DNA of 62,223 bases from Kordiimonadaceae bacterium (GTDB taxonomy: Bacteria > Pseudomonadota > Alphaproteobacteria > Sphingomonadales > Emcibacteraceae), in contig JABJKT010000135.1 in assembly GCA_018660225.1 (NCBI GenBank), positions 1 through 62,223 of the forward strand. Direction: 5' to 3'. A program made the translations under genes and the position numbers. The notes beneath the pieces were generated by a model that was given only the letters and a program-made list of their open reading frames with translations, did not search any database and was not told the DNA's origin. Shown here piece after piece: positions 1 to 7,458 of the stretch (within the stretch, counting starts at the first letter, position 1; each line of letters begins with the position of its first letter).

Positions 1-1
1 T

Positions 2-421
2 AGGGCCGAAGCGGAAAATCTTGATAATGTGATTTTCTTGGATCCTGTACCAAAGAAAGAATTGGCAGGACTTTTGGCGGGGGCTGACATAGGATTACAA
101 TTACTGGCAAATGTTGAGGCATTTTACTTTGGAACTTCGCCAAATAAGTTTTTTGACTATTTGTCGGCGGGCTTACCTGTGCTGACCAACTATCCAGGAT
201 GGATTGCTGAACTTGTGAGCGAAAATGATTGTGGTTATGTTGTGGCACCGCAAGACCCCGAAGCTTTTTCTGTAGCATTGATAAATGCTGAAAATAATAG
301 AAATTATCTTCTTAAAGCAGGTAACAATGCTAATATTTTAGCGAGAAATGAATTTGCGCGAGATGATTTGGCTGATAAGTTCGTATCATGGTTGGAAGCG
401 GCCGTTTATGATATTAAATAA
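2..421 (+). CDS. Glycosyltransferase family 4, C-terminal part (5' end outside window)
   Basis: The reading frame is open from base 2, so this is the 3' part of a longer gene; a GTG at 29 is inside the frame and is not a credible start. The visible 140 residues are the C-terminal, nucleotide-sugar-binding Rossmann half of a GT-B retaining glycosyltransferase. The stretch from ADIGLQLL through SPNKFFDYLSAGLPVLT, with a glycine/proline turn after the helix, is the donor-binding region typical of WbuB-like family 4 enzymes. It would transfer a sugar to the lipid-linked repeat unit at the cytoplasmic face. It is followed 36 bases later by the acyltransferase gene on the same strand, so the two are probably cotranscribed. 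Acceptor and donor cannot be told. Confidence 0.85.
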   Translation, partial: RAEAENLDNVIFLDPVPKKELAGLLAGADIGLQLLANVEAFYFGTSPNKFFDYLSAGLPVLTNYPGWIAELVSENDCGYVVAPQDPEAFSVALINAENNRNYLLKAGNNANILARNEFARDDLADKFVSWLEAAVYDIK

Positions 422-457
422 CGCTTCAAAGTAACTTAATGCATGAAGGAAGAAGTG

Positions 458-1093
458 ATGAAAATAGCTATATTTGGAGCTTCAGGGCAGGGTAGAGAAG
501 TTGCGGATATATGCACTTTAATTGCTTATGATGAAATCGTATTCTTTGTAGATGATGAAGCGGAGCAATGTGTTTATCCTAATAAAGTATATCTAGATAC
601 TAAAGAAAATGTTGAAAAATTAAATAATCAGGGTTTCTGTTTTGCAATCGGCATAGGGTCACCGAAGATTAGAAAAAATATCGCTGACAGATATAATCAT
701 TTAGATTTTCCAAATATAATCCACCCTTCGGCAACTTTTGGACTTTATCAAAAAGAAGCTATTGATAAAACGAGAGGTAATATTATTACGGCTGGTGTTC
801 GGTTCACTAATAATATCAAATGCGGAAATTTTGGTCTTTACAACCTAAATGCAACTATCGCCCACGATTGTATAATTGAAGATTACGTGTCGATTATGGC
901 TGCGGTTAATGTATCAGGTAATGTACATCTTAAACAAAATACAAATATTGGTGTAAATGCGGCAATACTACATGGTAATAATGAAAGAAAATTGACAGTA
1001 GGAGAGAATTCAATTGTAGGTGCGGGTGCAGTAGTTACCAAGGATGTTCCAGCAAATGTCACTGTAGTTGGAGTTCCCGCTAAAATTCAGTGA
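458..1093 (+). CDS. NeuD/PglD-type sugar O/N-acyltransferase (left-handed beta-helix)
   Basis: 211 residues from the ATG at 458, which has AAGGAAG a few bases upstream; an in-frame ATG at 443 lacks such a site. Residues 1-75 form a Rossmann-like nucleotide-sugar-binding domain with the GASGQGRE turn at 7-14. From about residue 85 on come hexapeptide repeats of a left-handed beta-helix, ending in the usual GAGAVVTKDVP...GVPAK tail. His136 in ATIAHDC is the expected general base. Such enzymes transfer an acetyl or similar group from acyl-CoA to an amino sugar nucleotide. The aminotransferase at 1782-2999 and PglC-like transferase at 1098-1769 sit next door on the opposite strand, the same trio as PglC/D/E, so an amino-sugar N-acetylation role is likely. 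It ends 4 bases from the convergent neighbour. Confidence 0.85.
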   Translation: MKIAIFGASGQGREVADICTLIAYDEIVFFVDDEAEQCVYPNKVYLDTKENVEKLNNQGFCFAIGIGSPKIRKNIADRYNHLDFPNIIHPSATFGLYQKEAIDKTRGNIITAGVRFTNNIKCGNFGLYNLNATIAHDCIIEDYVSIMAAVNVSGNVHLKQNTNIGVNAAILHGNNERKLTVGENSIVGAGAVVTKDVPANVTVVGVPAKIQ

Positions 1094-1097
1094 TCAA

Positions 1098-1769
1098 TTA
1101 TGGTCTTATTTTCCCAAAAGTGTTCTTATCAATTCTGGGAATTTCCGAAAATACGGAATTTAGAACATCACTATCCGGAAATATTACGACCCATGACGTT
1201 ATAAACATGAGTGCAATATCACCCCAAAAACTTCTGTTGTCTTTATACCATAATTCTAATTTTGTCTTTGCAGGTATTATTTCGTTTTTATAACAATAAT
1301 CATAATCAACTGCATTTAATAGAATCGTTACTTCATCGCGAAATACGATTGAACCGATGCCCGTTATACCTGGTCTTAATCCAACGAACACATCTTCGTA
1401 TTCTTCAGGATACCATGACTGTACTTTAAGCATTTGAGGTCGTGGGCCTACAAAGCTCATTTTGCCAAATAAAATATCTAAAAGTTGCGGGATTTCATTA
1501 ATTTTTGATTTTCTTAAAAAGCCACCCATAGGCAAAATACGAGGATCATCTTTTAATGTATAAATTCCGCCTTCCATATTTGGGCTATCCTCAAGCATGG
1601 TGGCAAATTTGGTAATGGTGAAAACCTTATTATCCAGTCCGATACGTTCCTGGCGATAAAAAATTTTGTTTTCCCCTGAAAACCGCAAAGCGATAGCCAC
1701 AGGGAGTAAAATTGGCGAAAGTATTATCAGTAAAATAAGAGCTACTATAAAATCAAAAAGACGTTTCAT
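1098..1769 (-). CDS. PglC-like initiating sugar-phosphate transferase (monotopic PGT)
   Basis: 223 residues, the length of a minimal monotopic phosphoglycosyltransferase (no extra N-terminal membrane domain as in WbaP). A hydrophobic re-entrant helix spans about 5-28, followed by the FYRQERIGL segment (37-45), the KFATM segment and the C-terminal SFVGPRP motif (105-111). These enzymes move a sugar phosphate from a UDP sugar to undecaprenyl phosphate and start repeat-unit assembly. The catalytic Asp-Glu pair expected in the helix before PQL is Asn91-Glu92 here (codons AAT GAA), a departure discussed in the findings. It is the last gene of the minus-strand group and lies 12 bases after the aminotransferase. 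The adjacent NeuD-type and DegT-type genes suggest a diacetamido-type UDP sugar as substrate. Confidence 0.88.
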   Translation of the reverse strand: MKRLFDFIVALILLIILSPILLPVAIALRFSGENKIFYRQERIGLDNKVFTITKFATMLEDSPNMEGGIYTLKDDPRILPMGGFLRKSKINEIPQLLDILFGKMSFVGPRPQMLKVQSWYPEEYEDVFVGLRPGITGIGSIVFRDEVTILLNAVDYDYCYKNEIIPAKTKLELWYKDNRSFWGDIALMFITSWVVIFPDSDVLNSVFSEIPRIDKNTFGKIRP

Positions 1770-1781
1770 TTATATTCCATA

Positions 1782-2999
1782 TTATTTATTTGCAACATTC
1801 ATGACTTTTCTAATAGCATCGCACATACTTACCATATCAGTATCGTTTAATGTATGGTGCACGGGAAACATAAACGATGTTTCGCCCAAGGATCTGGCAA
1901 TAGGTAAAAAAGTTTCCGGTCGATAGTTTTCGGGACCATCAAATGCATTTTCAAGGTATATCTCTGAGCAGGCGCCGTCTATTACAGGCACGCCCTCTGC
2001 CCTTAATGCTTCGCGTACGCGGTTGCGGTCCCATCCTTCTTTTAATTGATCAGGCACAATATAGGCGTAATATTTGTAATATACATGAGGGCTATTAGAA
2101 TTTGGTATAGGGGTACGAAACGCAGAATAATTTTTGAAGCAATTGGCTAAAATATTAGCATTTCTGCTACGAAGACCAAGCCATTCATTTATTTTCTTTA
2201 ATTGACATACACCTATAGCCGCTTGCATTTCTGTAAGGCGCCAATTGGTGCCAAAACCTTCTGCTAACCATCTAAACCCATCGGGATGGTCGTAATTAAA
2301 GACTTTATCATAACCACGTCCGTGGTCTTTATATGACCATGCCTTTTCCCAATATTTTTTGTTATTTGTAACAAGCATGCCGCCTTCACCGCCTGTAGAC
2401 ATTATTTTGTCCTGACAAAATGAAAAACTTCCGATATGACCGATACTGCCAACTGGTTTGCCTTTATAAGTTGCTCCATGGGCTTGTGCGCAGTCCTCTA
2501 TGACAAGTAATCCATGTTCATCGGCTAACTGCATGATAGGGTCCATGTCACAGGGCCAACCAGCAAGATGGACGACTATTACGGCTTTCGTATTTGGCGT
2601 GATTTTATCTCGGATAGTGTCGGCAGTCATATTACCACTATTAATATCGACATCGCAAAATATAGGTGTAGCGCCAGATATAATAATTGAACTTACGCTA
2701 GCAAAAAATGACCTTGATGTGACAATCACTTCGTCATCAGGTTTGATATCAATGGCTTTTAAAGCAAGTTCAAGAGAAACCGTTCCATTGGCAACGGCTA
2801 CACCATATTGACAACCACATAGTTCAGAGAATTTTTTTTCAAATTCAGAACATTTTGTTCCGCCCCAATAATTGACTTTTCCAGACTTTAATACATCTGA
2901 AACTGCTGCAATTTCGTCATCTTCATATACGGGCCATGGTGAAAGCGGTTCCGCACAAGCTTTTGGTCCACCATTAATAGCTAATTCTTCTTGAGACAT
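1782..2999 (-). CDS. DegT/DnrJ/EryC1/StrS-family PLP sugar aminotransferase
   Basis: 405 residues with fold-type I PLP features: Lys198 in SFCQDKIMSTGGEGG is the expected internal aldimine lysine and Asp169 in VIEDCAQ pairs with the pyridine nitrogen. It should convert a keto-sugar nucleotide to an amino sugar using glutamate. The start ATG at 2999 follows directly after the epimerase stop (17 bases). The preceding epimerase could supply the keto intermediate, and the PglC-like enzyme after it could use the product, but the position aminated (C3 or C4) cannot be read from the sequence. The gene is one of four members of this family in the window (also 36916-37926, 39949-41094 and 43671-44807); each has clearly different surroundings and they are not close copies. 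Confidence 0.9.
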   Translation of the reverse strand: MSQEELAINGGPKACAEPLSPWPVYEDDEIAAVSDVLKSGKVNYWGGTKCSEFEKKFSELCGCQYGVAVANGTVSLELALKAIDIKPDDEVIVTSRSFFASVSSIIISGATPIFCDVDINSGNMTADTIRDKITPNTKAVIVVHLAGWPCDMDPIMQLADEHGLLVIEDCAQAHGATYKGKPVGSIGHIGSFSFCQDKIMSTGGEGGMLVTNNKKYWEKAWSYKDHGRGYDKVFNYDHPDGFRWLAEGFGTNWRLTEMQAAIGVCQLKKINEWLGLRSRNANILANCFKNYSAFRTPIPNSNSPHVYYKYYAYIVPDQLKEGWDRNRVREALRAEGVPVIDGACSEIYLENAFDGPENYRPETFLPIARSLGETSFMFPVHHTLNDTDMVSMCDAIRKVMNVANK

Positions 3000-3016
3000 T
3001 AATTGTTATCCTAAAG

Positions 3017-4012
3017 TTAATCTGCAGTAACGCCATGACCTTCAAAGACATTTTTGACATACCAATCATAGGTCCGCGAAAGGCCGTCTTCTAGGCTTAC
3101 TGTTGATTGATAACCCGTTAGAGACATTGCCATTGTCATGTCAGGACAGCGGCGTAGCACGGAACCTTCTGTTTCCGGCATAAAGGTTAGACCTTTACCG
3201 ATACCCGTCGCCTTAAGAATACCATTAGCCAATGTTTCCATATTAATCTCATCATCCGTAGAACCCAAATTCAGTGATGCGCCCTCACACTCTGGTGACA
3301 TGATAACTCTTTCCAATAAATCGACAGCGTCTTCAATATAACAAAAGGTACGTTTATGGGTCGGCGAATATACTTGAAGCGGTAAATCATTACTCTCCAA
3401 TGTATGAGACCGTTCCAGTAAAATTGGAACAACATGTGACATACCCATACGCGGTCCATAGACATTATGAGGGCGAATGATTGTGAACGGTACCTTGGAA
3501 TTTTGGCACATGGCCTCGCCATATATTTTGGAGAGCATATATGATGTTCTTGGCTCAGATAAATCTGTAAGGCCAAGCGGTGTGTCTTCAGGGGTAGGAA
3601 TAGGCAGATCAAAATATTTCAGCGTACCCGCATAAATCTCACTGGTTGACGTAAACACCAAGCGACCAAGGTTTTCCTGTAACGTTGCAAATTCAATAAT
3701 GTTTGATAGTAACTCAACATTTTTCGTTAGCACTTCATAAGGACGCCCTAACACATGTGGCACACCAATAATCGCCGCGAAATGATAAATGACATCATAA
3801 TTTTTATCCAGGCGATCGATGAATGATTTATTGAGCAAATCTTCTTCAATCATCTTGACATTCTCTAAAGCCAGAAAAGCCGCTAAATCAGGATCTTTAG
3901 CAGCACGGGCGAAATTATCCAACAAATGAATTTCGTGCCCGCTTTTATGAAGTTTTTCTGCAAGATGAAGCCCGATGAAACCAGCACCACCTGTGATTAG
4001 TATTTTACTCAT
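3017..4012 (-). CDS. NAD-dependent sugar epimerase/dehydratase (extended SDR)
   Basis: 331 residues. The Rossmann motif GGAGFIG is at 8-14, the TSTSE segment with the catalytic Ser/Thr at 121-125, and the YxxxK pair is Tyr158/Lys162. These mark an extended short-chain dehydrogenase acting on a nucleotide sugar (epimerase or 4,6-dehydratase type). The start codon overlaps the stop of the dehydrogenase upstream in an ATGA arrangement (4009-4012), so the two are translationally coupled. It could act on the product of that dehydrogenase (for example 4-epimerisation of a UDP hexuronic acid, or decarboxylation as in UDP-xylose synthases). The sequence alone does not decide among these. Confidence 0.85.
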   Translation of the reverse strand: MSKILITGGAGFIGLHLAEKLHKSGHEIHLLDNFARAAKDPDLAAFLALENVKMIEEDLLNKSFIDRLDKNYDVIYHFAAIIGVPHVLGRPYEVLTKNVELLSNIIEFATLQENLGRLVFTSTSEIYAGTLKYFDLPIPTPEDTPLGLTDLSEPRTSYMLSKIYGEAMCQNSKVPFTIIRPHNVYGPRMGMSHVVPILLERSHTLESNDLPLQVYSPTHKRTFCYIEDAVDLLERVIMSPECEGASLNLGSTDDEINMETLANGILKATGIGKGLTFMPETEGSVLRRCPDMTMAMSLTGYQSTVSLEDGLSRTYDWYVKNVFEGHGVTAD

Positions 4013-5421
4013 TTTATGCCTTTACCTATGAATTCCAATTTTATTTTATTTTTTGCAGCGTCGTATATTTGTTGCTGTGTTAATACATTATGCGCATCTA
4101 AAAAAGCAACATCATTTCCTTTTGACCAATCATATAAATCAATAGCTTTGTACTCCGCATGTTGAACTGCGAAAACAACTGCATCAATATTCTCGAGTGA
4201 AGGTAGTTCTTGAAAAACTGATCTTTCAAGTTCTTCCCAGTAATCAAGTAATGGGTCATGGGCTACCACTGTCGCCCCTTCTTTTTCTGCATTTAGAACA
4301 AATGGTTCTGATGGTGAGTATCTAGTATCGCCAACATCCTGAAGATAGCTGACGCCCAGCAATAAAATGGTTTTATTGTTAAGATCGTCACCTAACTGTT
4401 TTTTAGCCTTTGCCAGTGCCGTTAAGGGCATTTTTTTATTAGCGGCGACGGCACTTTTGCAAAATGGAAATTCCATTCCTTCTATGCCAAAAAGCTCACG
4501 TGCTCCAATATCCACAAAATGTGGGTCCTTCGTTAAGCAGTAGCCGCCAACGCCAAACCCCGGAAACCTGATATTATCATGAGTAGGCCTAACTCTGACC
4601 GCATCAAGCACTTGGAATAGATCGACGCCAACCGCCTCAGCAAAAGTACCCCATTCCTGTATCAGAGCAATATTTGCGGCTCTGTAGCTGTTTTCCAATA
4701 CTTTTGCCGTTTCCGATGCAGTCGTTGAATGAAGTCGAGTTAATGGATAATTTTCAGTATCTATCACTTTGGATAAGAAGCTTTCAGCAGCATCAGCAGC
4801 CTCTTCAGTAGCACCAGAATATACGCGCCAGAAATTGACAATAGATTTATAATAATTTTTACCGGGCATAACGCGCTCATAGGAATGAGCAATTAACAAG
4901 CTGCCATCATCAAGACCACGCTCTGCCATTGCTTTATTTAATTCAGGCACAACAACTTTTTCACAAGTCCCCGGCGGAACTGTTGTTTCAACGAGCACTA
5001 ATGTTCCAGGTTTTACCTTGGAACCCACAGTTTGTAACGCTTTTCTAAACCCACCAAAAGAGGCCGTATGAGTCCCATCTTCAAGCTCTATAACATCAAG
5101 ATGGATATCAACCACAACAATATCAGCGAATTGATAAACGTCTGGATCTGATGTGGCTGTTAAATTTCCTTGTTTAATTACTCGCTCAAATGCAGCTTTT
5201 AAATCCGGGTCGTTGCTGACAATGGGTAGATGACCTCTATTTACCATATCAATTTTTTCTAAGCCAGCCTCATTGGGAAGGTCGACGCCTATAACATTGA
5301 AACAAACGTCTCCATTTGCATTTTTGGCATCTGCGACAGCAATAGCCATCGCCATTCCAACAAACCCTAAGCCCTGAACGCAGACAAGTGGACTGGGGTG
5401 GCTAAAAGAAATATCGTTCAT
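4009..5421 (-). CDS. UDP-sugar 6-dehydrogenase (UDP-Glc/GDP-Man dehydrogenase family, possibly UDP-HexNAc type)
   Basis: 470 residues with the three-domain layout of the family. The N-terminal NAD site is GLGFVG (17-22), the central segment has ERVMPGK (182-188), and the catalytic Cys295 lies in GGYCLTKDP. The C-terminal UDP-binding Rossmann domain contains DTRYSPS. The enzyme oxidises C6 of a UDP sugar twice, giving the uronic acid, with 2 NAD+. The ERVMPG signature resembles UDP-GlcNAc/ManNAc dehydrogenases (WbpA, WecC), which would supply the first step for the WbpB/D/E-like genes at 42-45 kb. That link is inference. It is longer than the usual 430-440 residues and has a small insertion near the N-terminus. 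A 112-base AT-rich gap separates it from the heparinase-like gene. Confidence 0.85.
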   Translation of the reverse strand: MNDISFSHPSPLVCVQGLGFVGMAMAIAVADAKNANGDVCFNVIGVDLPNEAGLEKIDMVNRGHLPIVSNDPDLKAAFERVIKQGNLTATSDPDVYQFADIVVVDIHLDVIELEDGTHTASFGGFRKALQTVGSKVKPGTLVLVETTVPPGTCEKVVVPELNKAMAERGLDDGSLLIAHSYERVMPGKNYYKSIVNFWRVYSGATEEAADAAESFLSKVIDTENYPLTRLHSTTASETAKVLENSYRAANIALIQEWGTFAEAVGVDLFQVLDAVRVRPTHDNIRFPGFGVGGYCLTKDPHFVDIGARELFGIEGMEFPFCKSAVAANKKMPLTALAKAKKQLGDDLNNKTILLLGVSYLQDVGDTRYSPSEPFVLNAEKEGATVVAHDPLLDYWEELERSVFQELPSLENIDAVVFAVQHAEYKAIDLYDWSKGNDVAFLDAHNVLTQQQIYDAAKNKIKLEFIGKGIK

Positions 5422-5533
5422 CGTATAAAAATGTACCTCAGTTTTCTGGTTTATTCTCTGACTTCCTCAATACATTACACGGAAGAATTAATAAATACAT
5501 ATTTTCTACTTTTGACTAACGGGTAATAGCAGC

Positions 5534-7444
5534 TTATTTATATATTTTTGTAATGATCGTCACTTTATTTTTAAATTCTCCCTGAGCTTGAATAGATAGC
5601 CCCTCTATCATTTTAAGATATTTTTGTGAATATTTATAGTTTAAGTCACAATCCGTTGTGAACTCATCATCAGAGGAAATTTCAAGATTATAGTTGCCGA
5701 TCAGCCACAACTTATTGTCTTTGTGTGTGATGTTCCGTTTCGCATCACCCAAATTCCATCTTAATAGCCAGTGGTTTTGCGGTCCGGAGATATGATCAGT
5801 CACTGTGATTTTTTCATCTTCGACCTTAATGGTACGTTTATGCGAAACGTTTAGGTAATCGGTATACTCGGCGGTTACTTCATCAGCATTGGTTTCGGCA
5901 TTGAGCGACCATTTCCCCCGAATCCATTTGCCGAATAGAAAACGTCCTAAAGCAGGCATTTGGTCACGATTTGCAAATTGTATTGTGTTGTGTCCGGCTA
6001 CTCCTTTCATAGCCTCAATAATGGATTTATCCCCGGTGGTATAACTGTAAGTACCTGAATCGATAAGAATATTTTTACCCTCTGACCAGAGATCGAAATG
6101 CAGGGCATCAGAATGGGGTGGTCGGTCCCTATAATAGGGAAGTCGAAATAAAAACCACGAATCGTCAGGTTTATTGCAAATATGGATATAATAGCCACCG
6201 TCGGCGAATAGTTTGGAAATTCTCTTTTTTGGTGAATATATCGTTTCTTTCAAGTTTGCGTAGGCCCACGCCTGCTGATCATCCCAATCCCCAGCCGCAT
6301 AGCATGCGTGACCATCGAACAAAATGCTGGCTAATTGTATAGAGGGTTTAAAGTTTCTGTATTCAGCCAGAGCAAGATTATAAATATGCGCCCCATCATT
6401 ACCTCCTAGATTCGGCGCATCACCGCTTTGCGGGTCAGTGAAGGTGAATAACCAGTCAGTAGCCGCATTTATTTTCCTGTTTAAACCATTGCTGAAAGGG
6501 GGAAGATTAAAATCCCGTCGCCATATTTCGCTTAGGCAATATGCATCCAATATCATTCGGTGATAGACCACGGAATGCTGCGAAAAGGAACCATCGGAAT
6601 ATATCAGATTTTCGCCTACCCATTCTAATAATCGTCGCCCTTTTTTATGATATTTTGTGCCCATTGTTTTTTGTGCCGTGCTCAAACCGGGTTGCACTGT
6701 TAGCCAATAACCGCCAATAAAAAGCGCTGCACCTTCGCTAATTAGGTGGTTATTTCTTTGCGCTTGTGCATATTGTGTTGTCGGAGAAATACGATTCAAA
6801 TGACGCTCTACGAACTGCGCACATTTAACCGGATCGCAATTTTCGTCGCCAAGTAGTTTTACCGCTGTAAGAAAATGAAGTAGTCGTAAGCTTGTCTCCT
6901 GGCCGCATTTCCATTGAATTCCCTGGTTTGCAGGATTTTTATCACACCAGTCCTGCATCCATCTATTCAGCACTTTAATATATTTTAGATCACCACTAAT
7001 GATAAAAGCCTGCGCCAGAGTCGGAGCCCACGAAAACCTCGAAGTTTCCCACAATATTTTAACATCTGAATCCTGAAAACCAAACTCGTCTATTCTAGTC
7101 CAATGGGTATTACTGCTGTAGGTTTTTCCTAAGAATGGGTCATGAAACCAATCGGGGCAGCCCTGAAATTGATAATCAAAATGCGAGAATAATATTAATT
7201 CGCCACACAGTAATTTGTCAGCTGAAGAAATTATTTTTTCAGAACCATGTAAATTATCCGGTTTTATTGGCGGATTGGAAATTTTAAAAAAAATGCCGTC
7301 AGTAGCAAATTCCTTGATTTTCATAGTTTGGCGGTAATAACCGATTTTAAGCAAACTTCGATAAATAAAAATTCGAAAGACGCTCACTGCACCGAGTTGC
7401 AAGAGTGTTTGTAAAAGATAGCTTAATTTTTTTAATCGAGCCAA
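5534..7444 (-). CDS. Heparinase II/III-family polysaccharide lyase-like protein
   Basis: About 636 residues. The helical (alpha/alpha toroid) half contains NNHLISEGAAL and the HSVVYHRM segment, and the beta-sandwich half has RPPHSDALHFDLW, GTYSYTTGD and AGHNTIQF, all hallmarks of heparinase II/III lyases. The frame opens with TTG at 7483 inside the upstream gene, without a ribosome site. I prefer TTG at 7444, which has AAAGG upstream and starts 14 bases after the neighbour's stop. No clear signal peptide is visible, so the cellular compartment is uncertain. The pairing with a two-domain Gfo/Idh oxidoreductase is a recurring arrangement in surface-polysaccharide loci. Likely roles are trimming or release of the glycan, or turnover of misassembled product. 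Confidence 0.88.
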   Translation of the reverse strand: MARLKKLSYLLQTLLQLGAVSVFRIFIYRSLLKIGYYRQTMKIKEFATDGIFFKISNPPIKPDNLHGSEKIISSADKLLCGELILFSHFDYQFQGCPDWFHDPFLGKTYSSNTHWTRIDEFGFQDSDVKILWETSRFSWAPTLAQAFIISGDLKYIKVLNRWMQDWCDKNPANQGIQWKCGQETSLRLLHFLTAVKLLGDENCDPVKCAQFVERHLNRISPTTQYAQAQRNNHLISEGAALFIGGYWLTVQPGLSTAQKTMGTKYHKKGRRLLEWVGENLIYSDGSFSQHSVVYHRMILDAYCLSEIWRRDFNLPPFSNGLNRKINAATDWLFTFTDPQSGDAPNLGGNDGAHIYNLALAEYRNFKPSIQLASILFDGHACYAAGDWDDQQAWAYANLKETIYSPKKRISKLFADGGYYIHICNKPDDSWFLFRLPYYRDRPPHSDALHFDLWSEGKNILIDSGTYSYTTGDKSIIEAMKGVAGHNTIQFANRDQMPALGRFLFGKWIRGKWSLNAETNADEVTAEYTDYLNVSHKRTIKVEDEKITVTDHISGPQNHWLLRWNLGDAKRNITHKDNKLWLIGNYNLEISSDDEFTTDCDLNYKYSQKYLKMIEGLSIQAQGEFKNKVTIITKIYK

Positions 7445-7458
7445 CGTCCGATCGCCTT

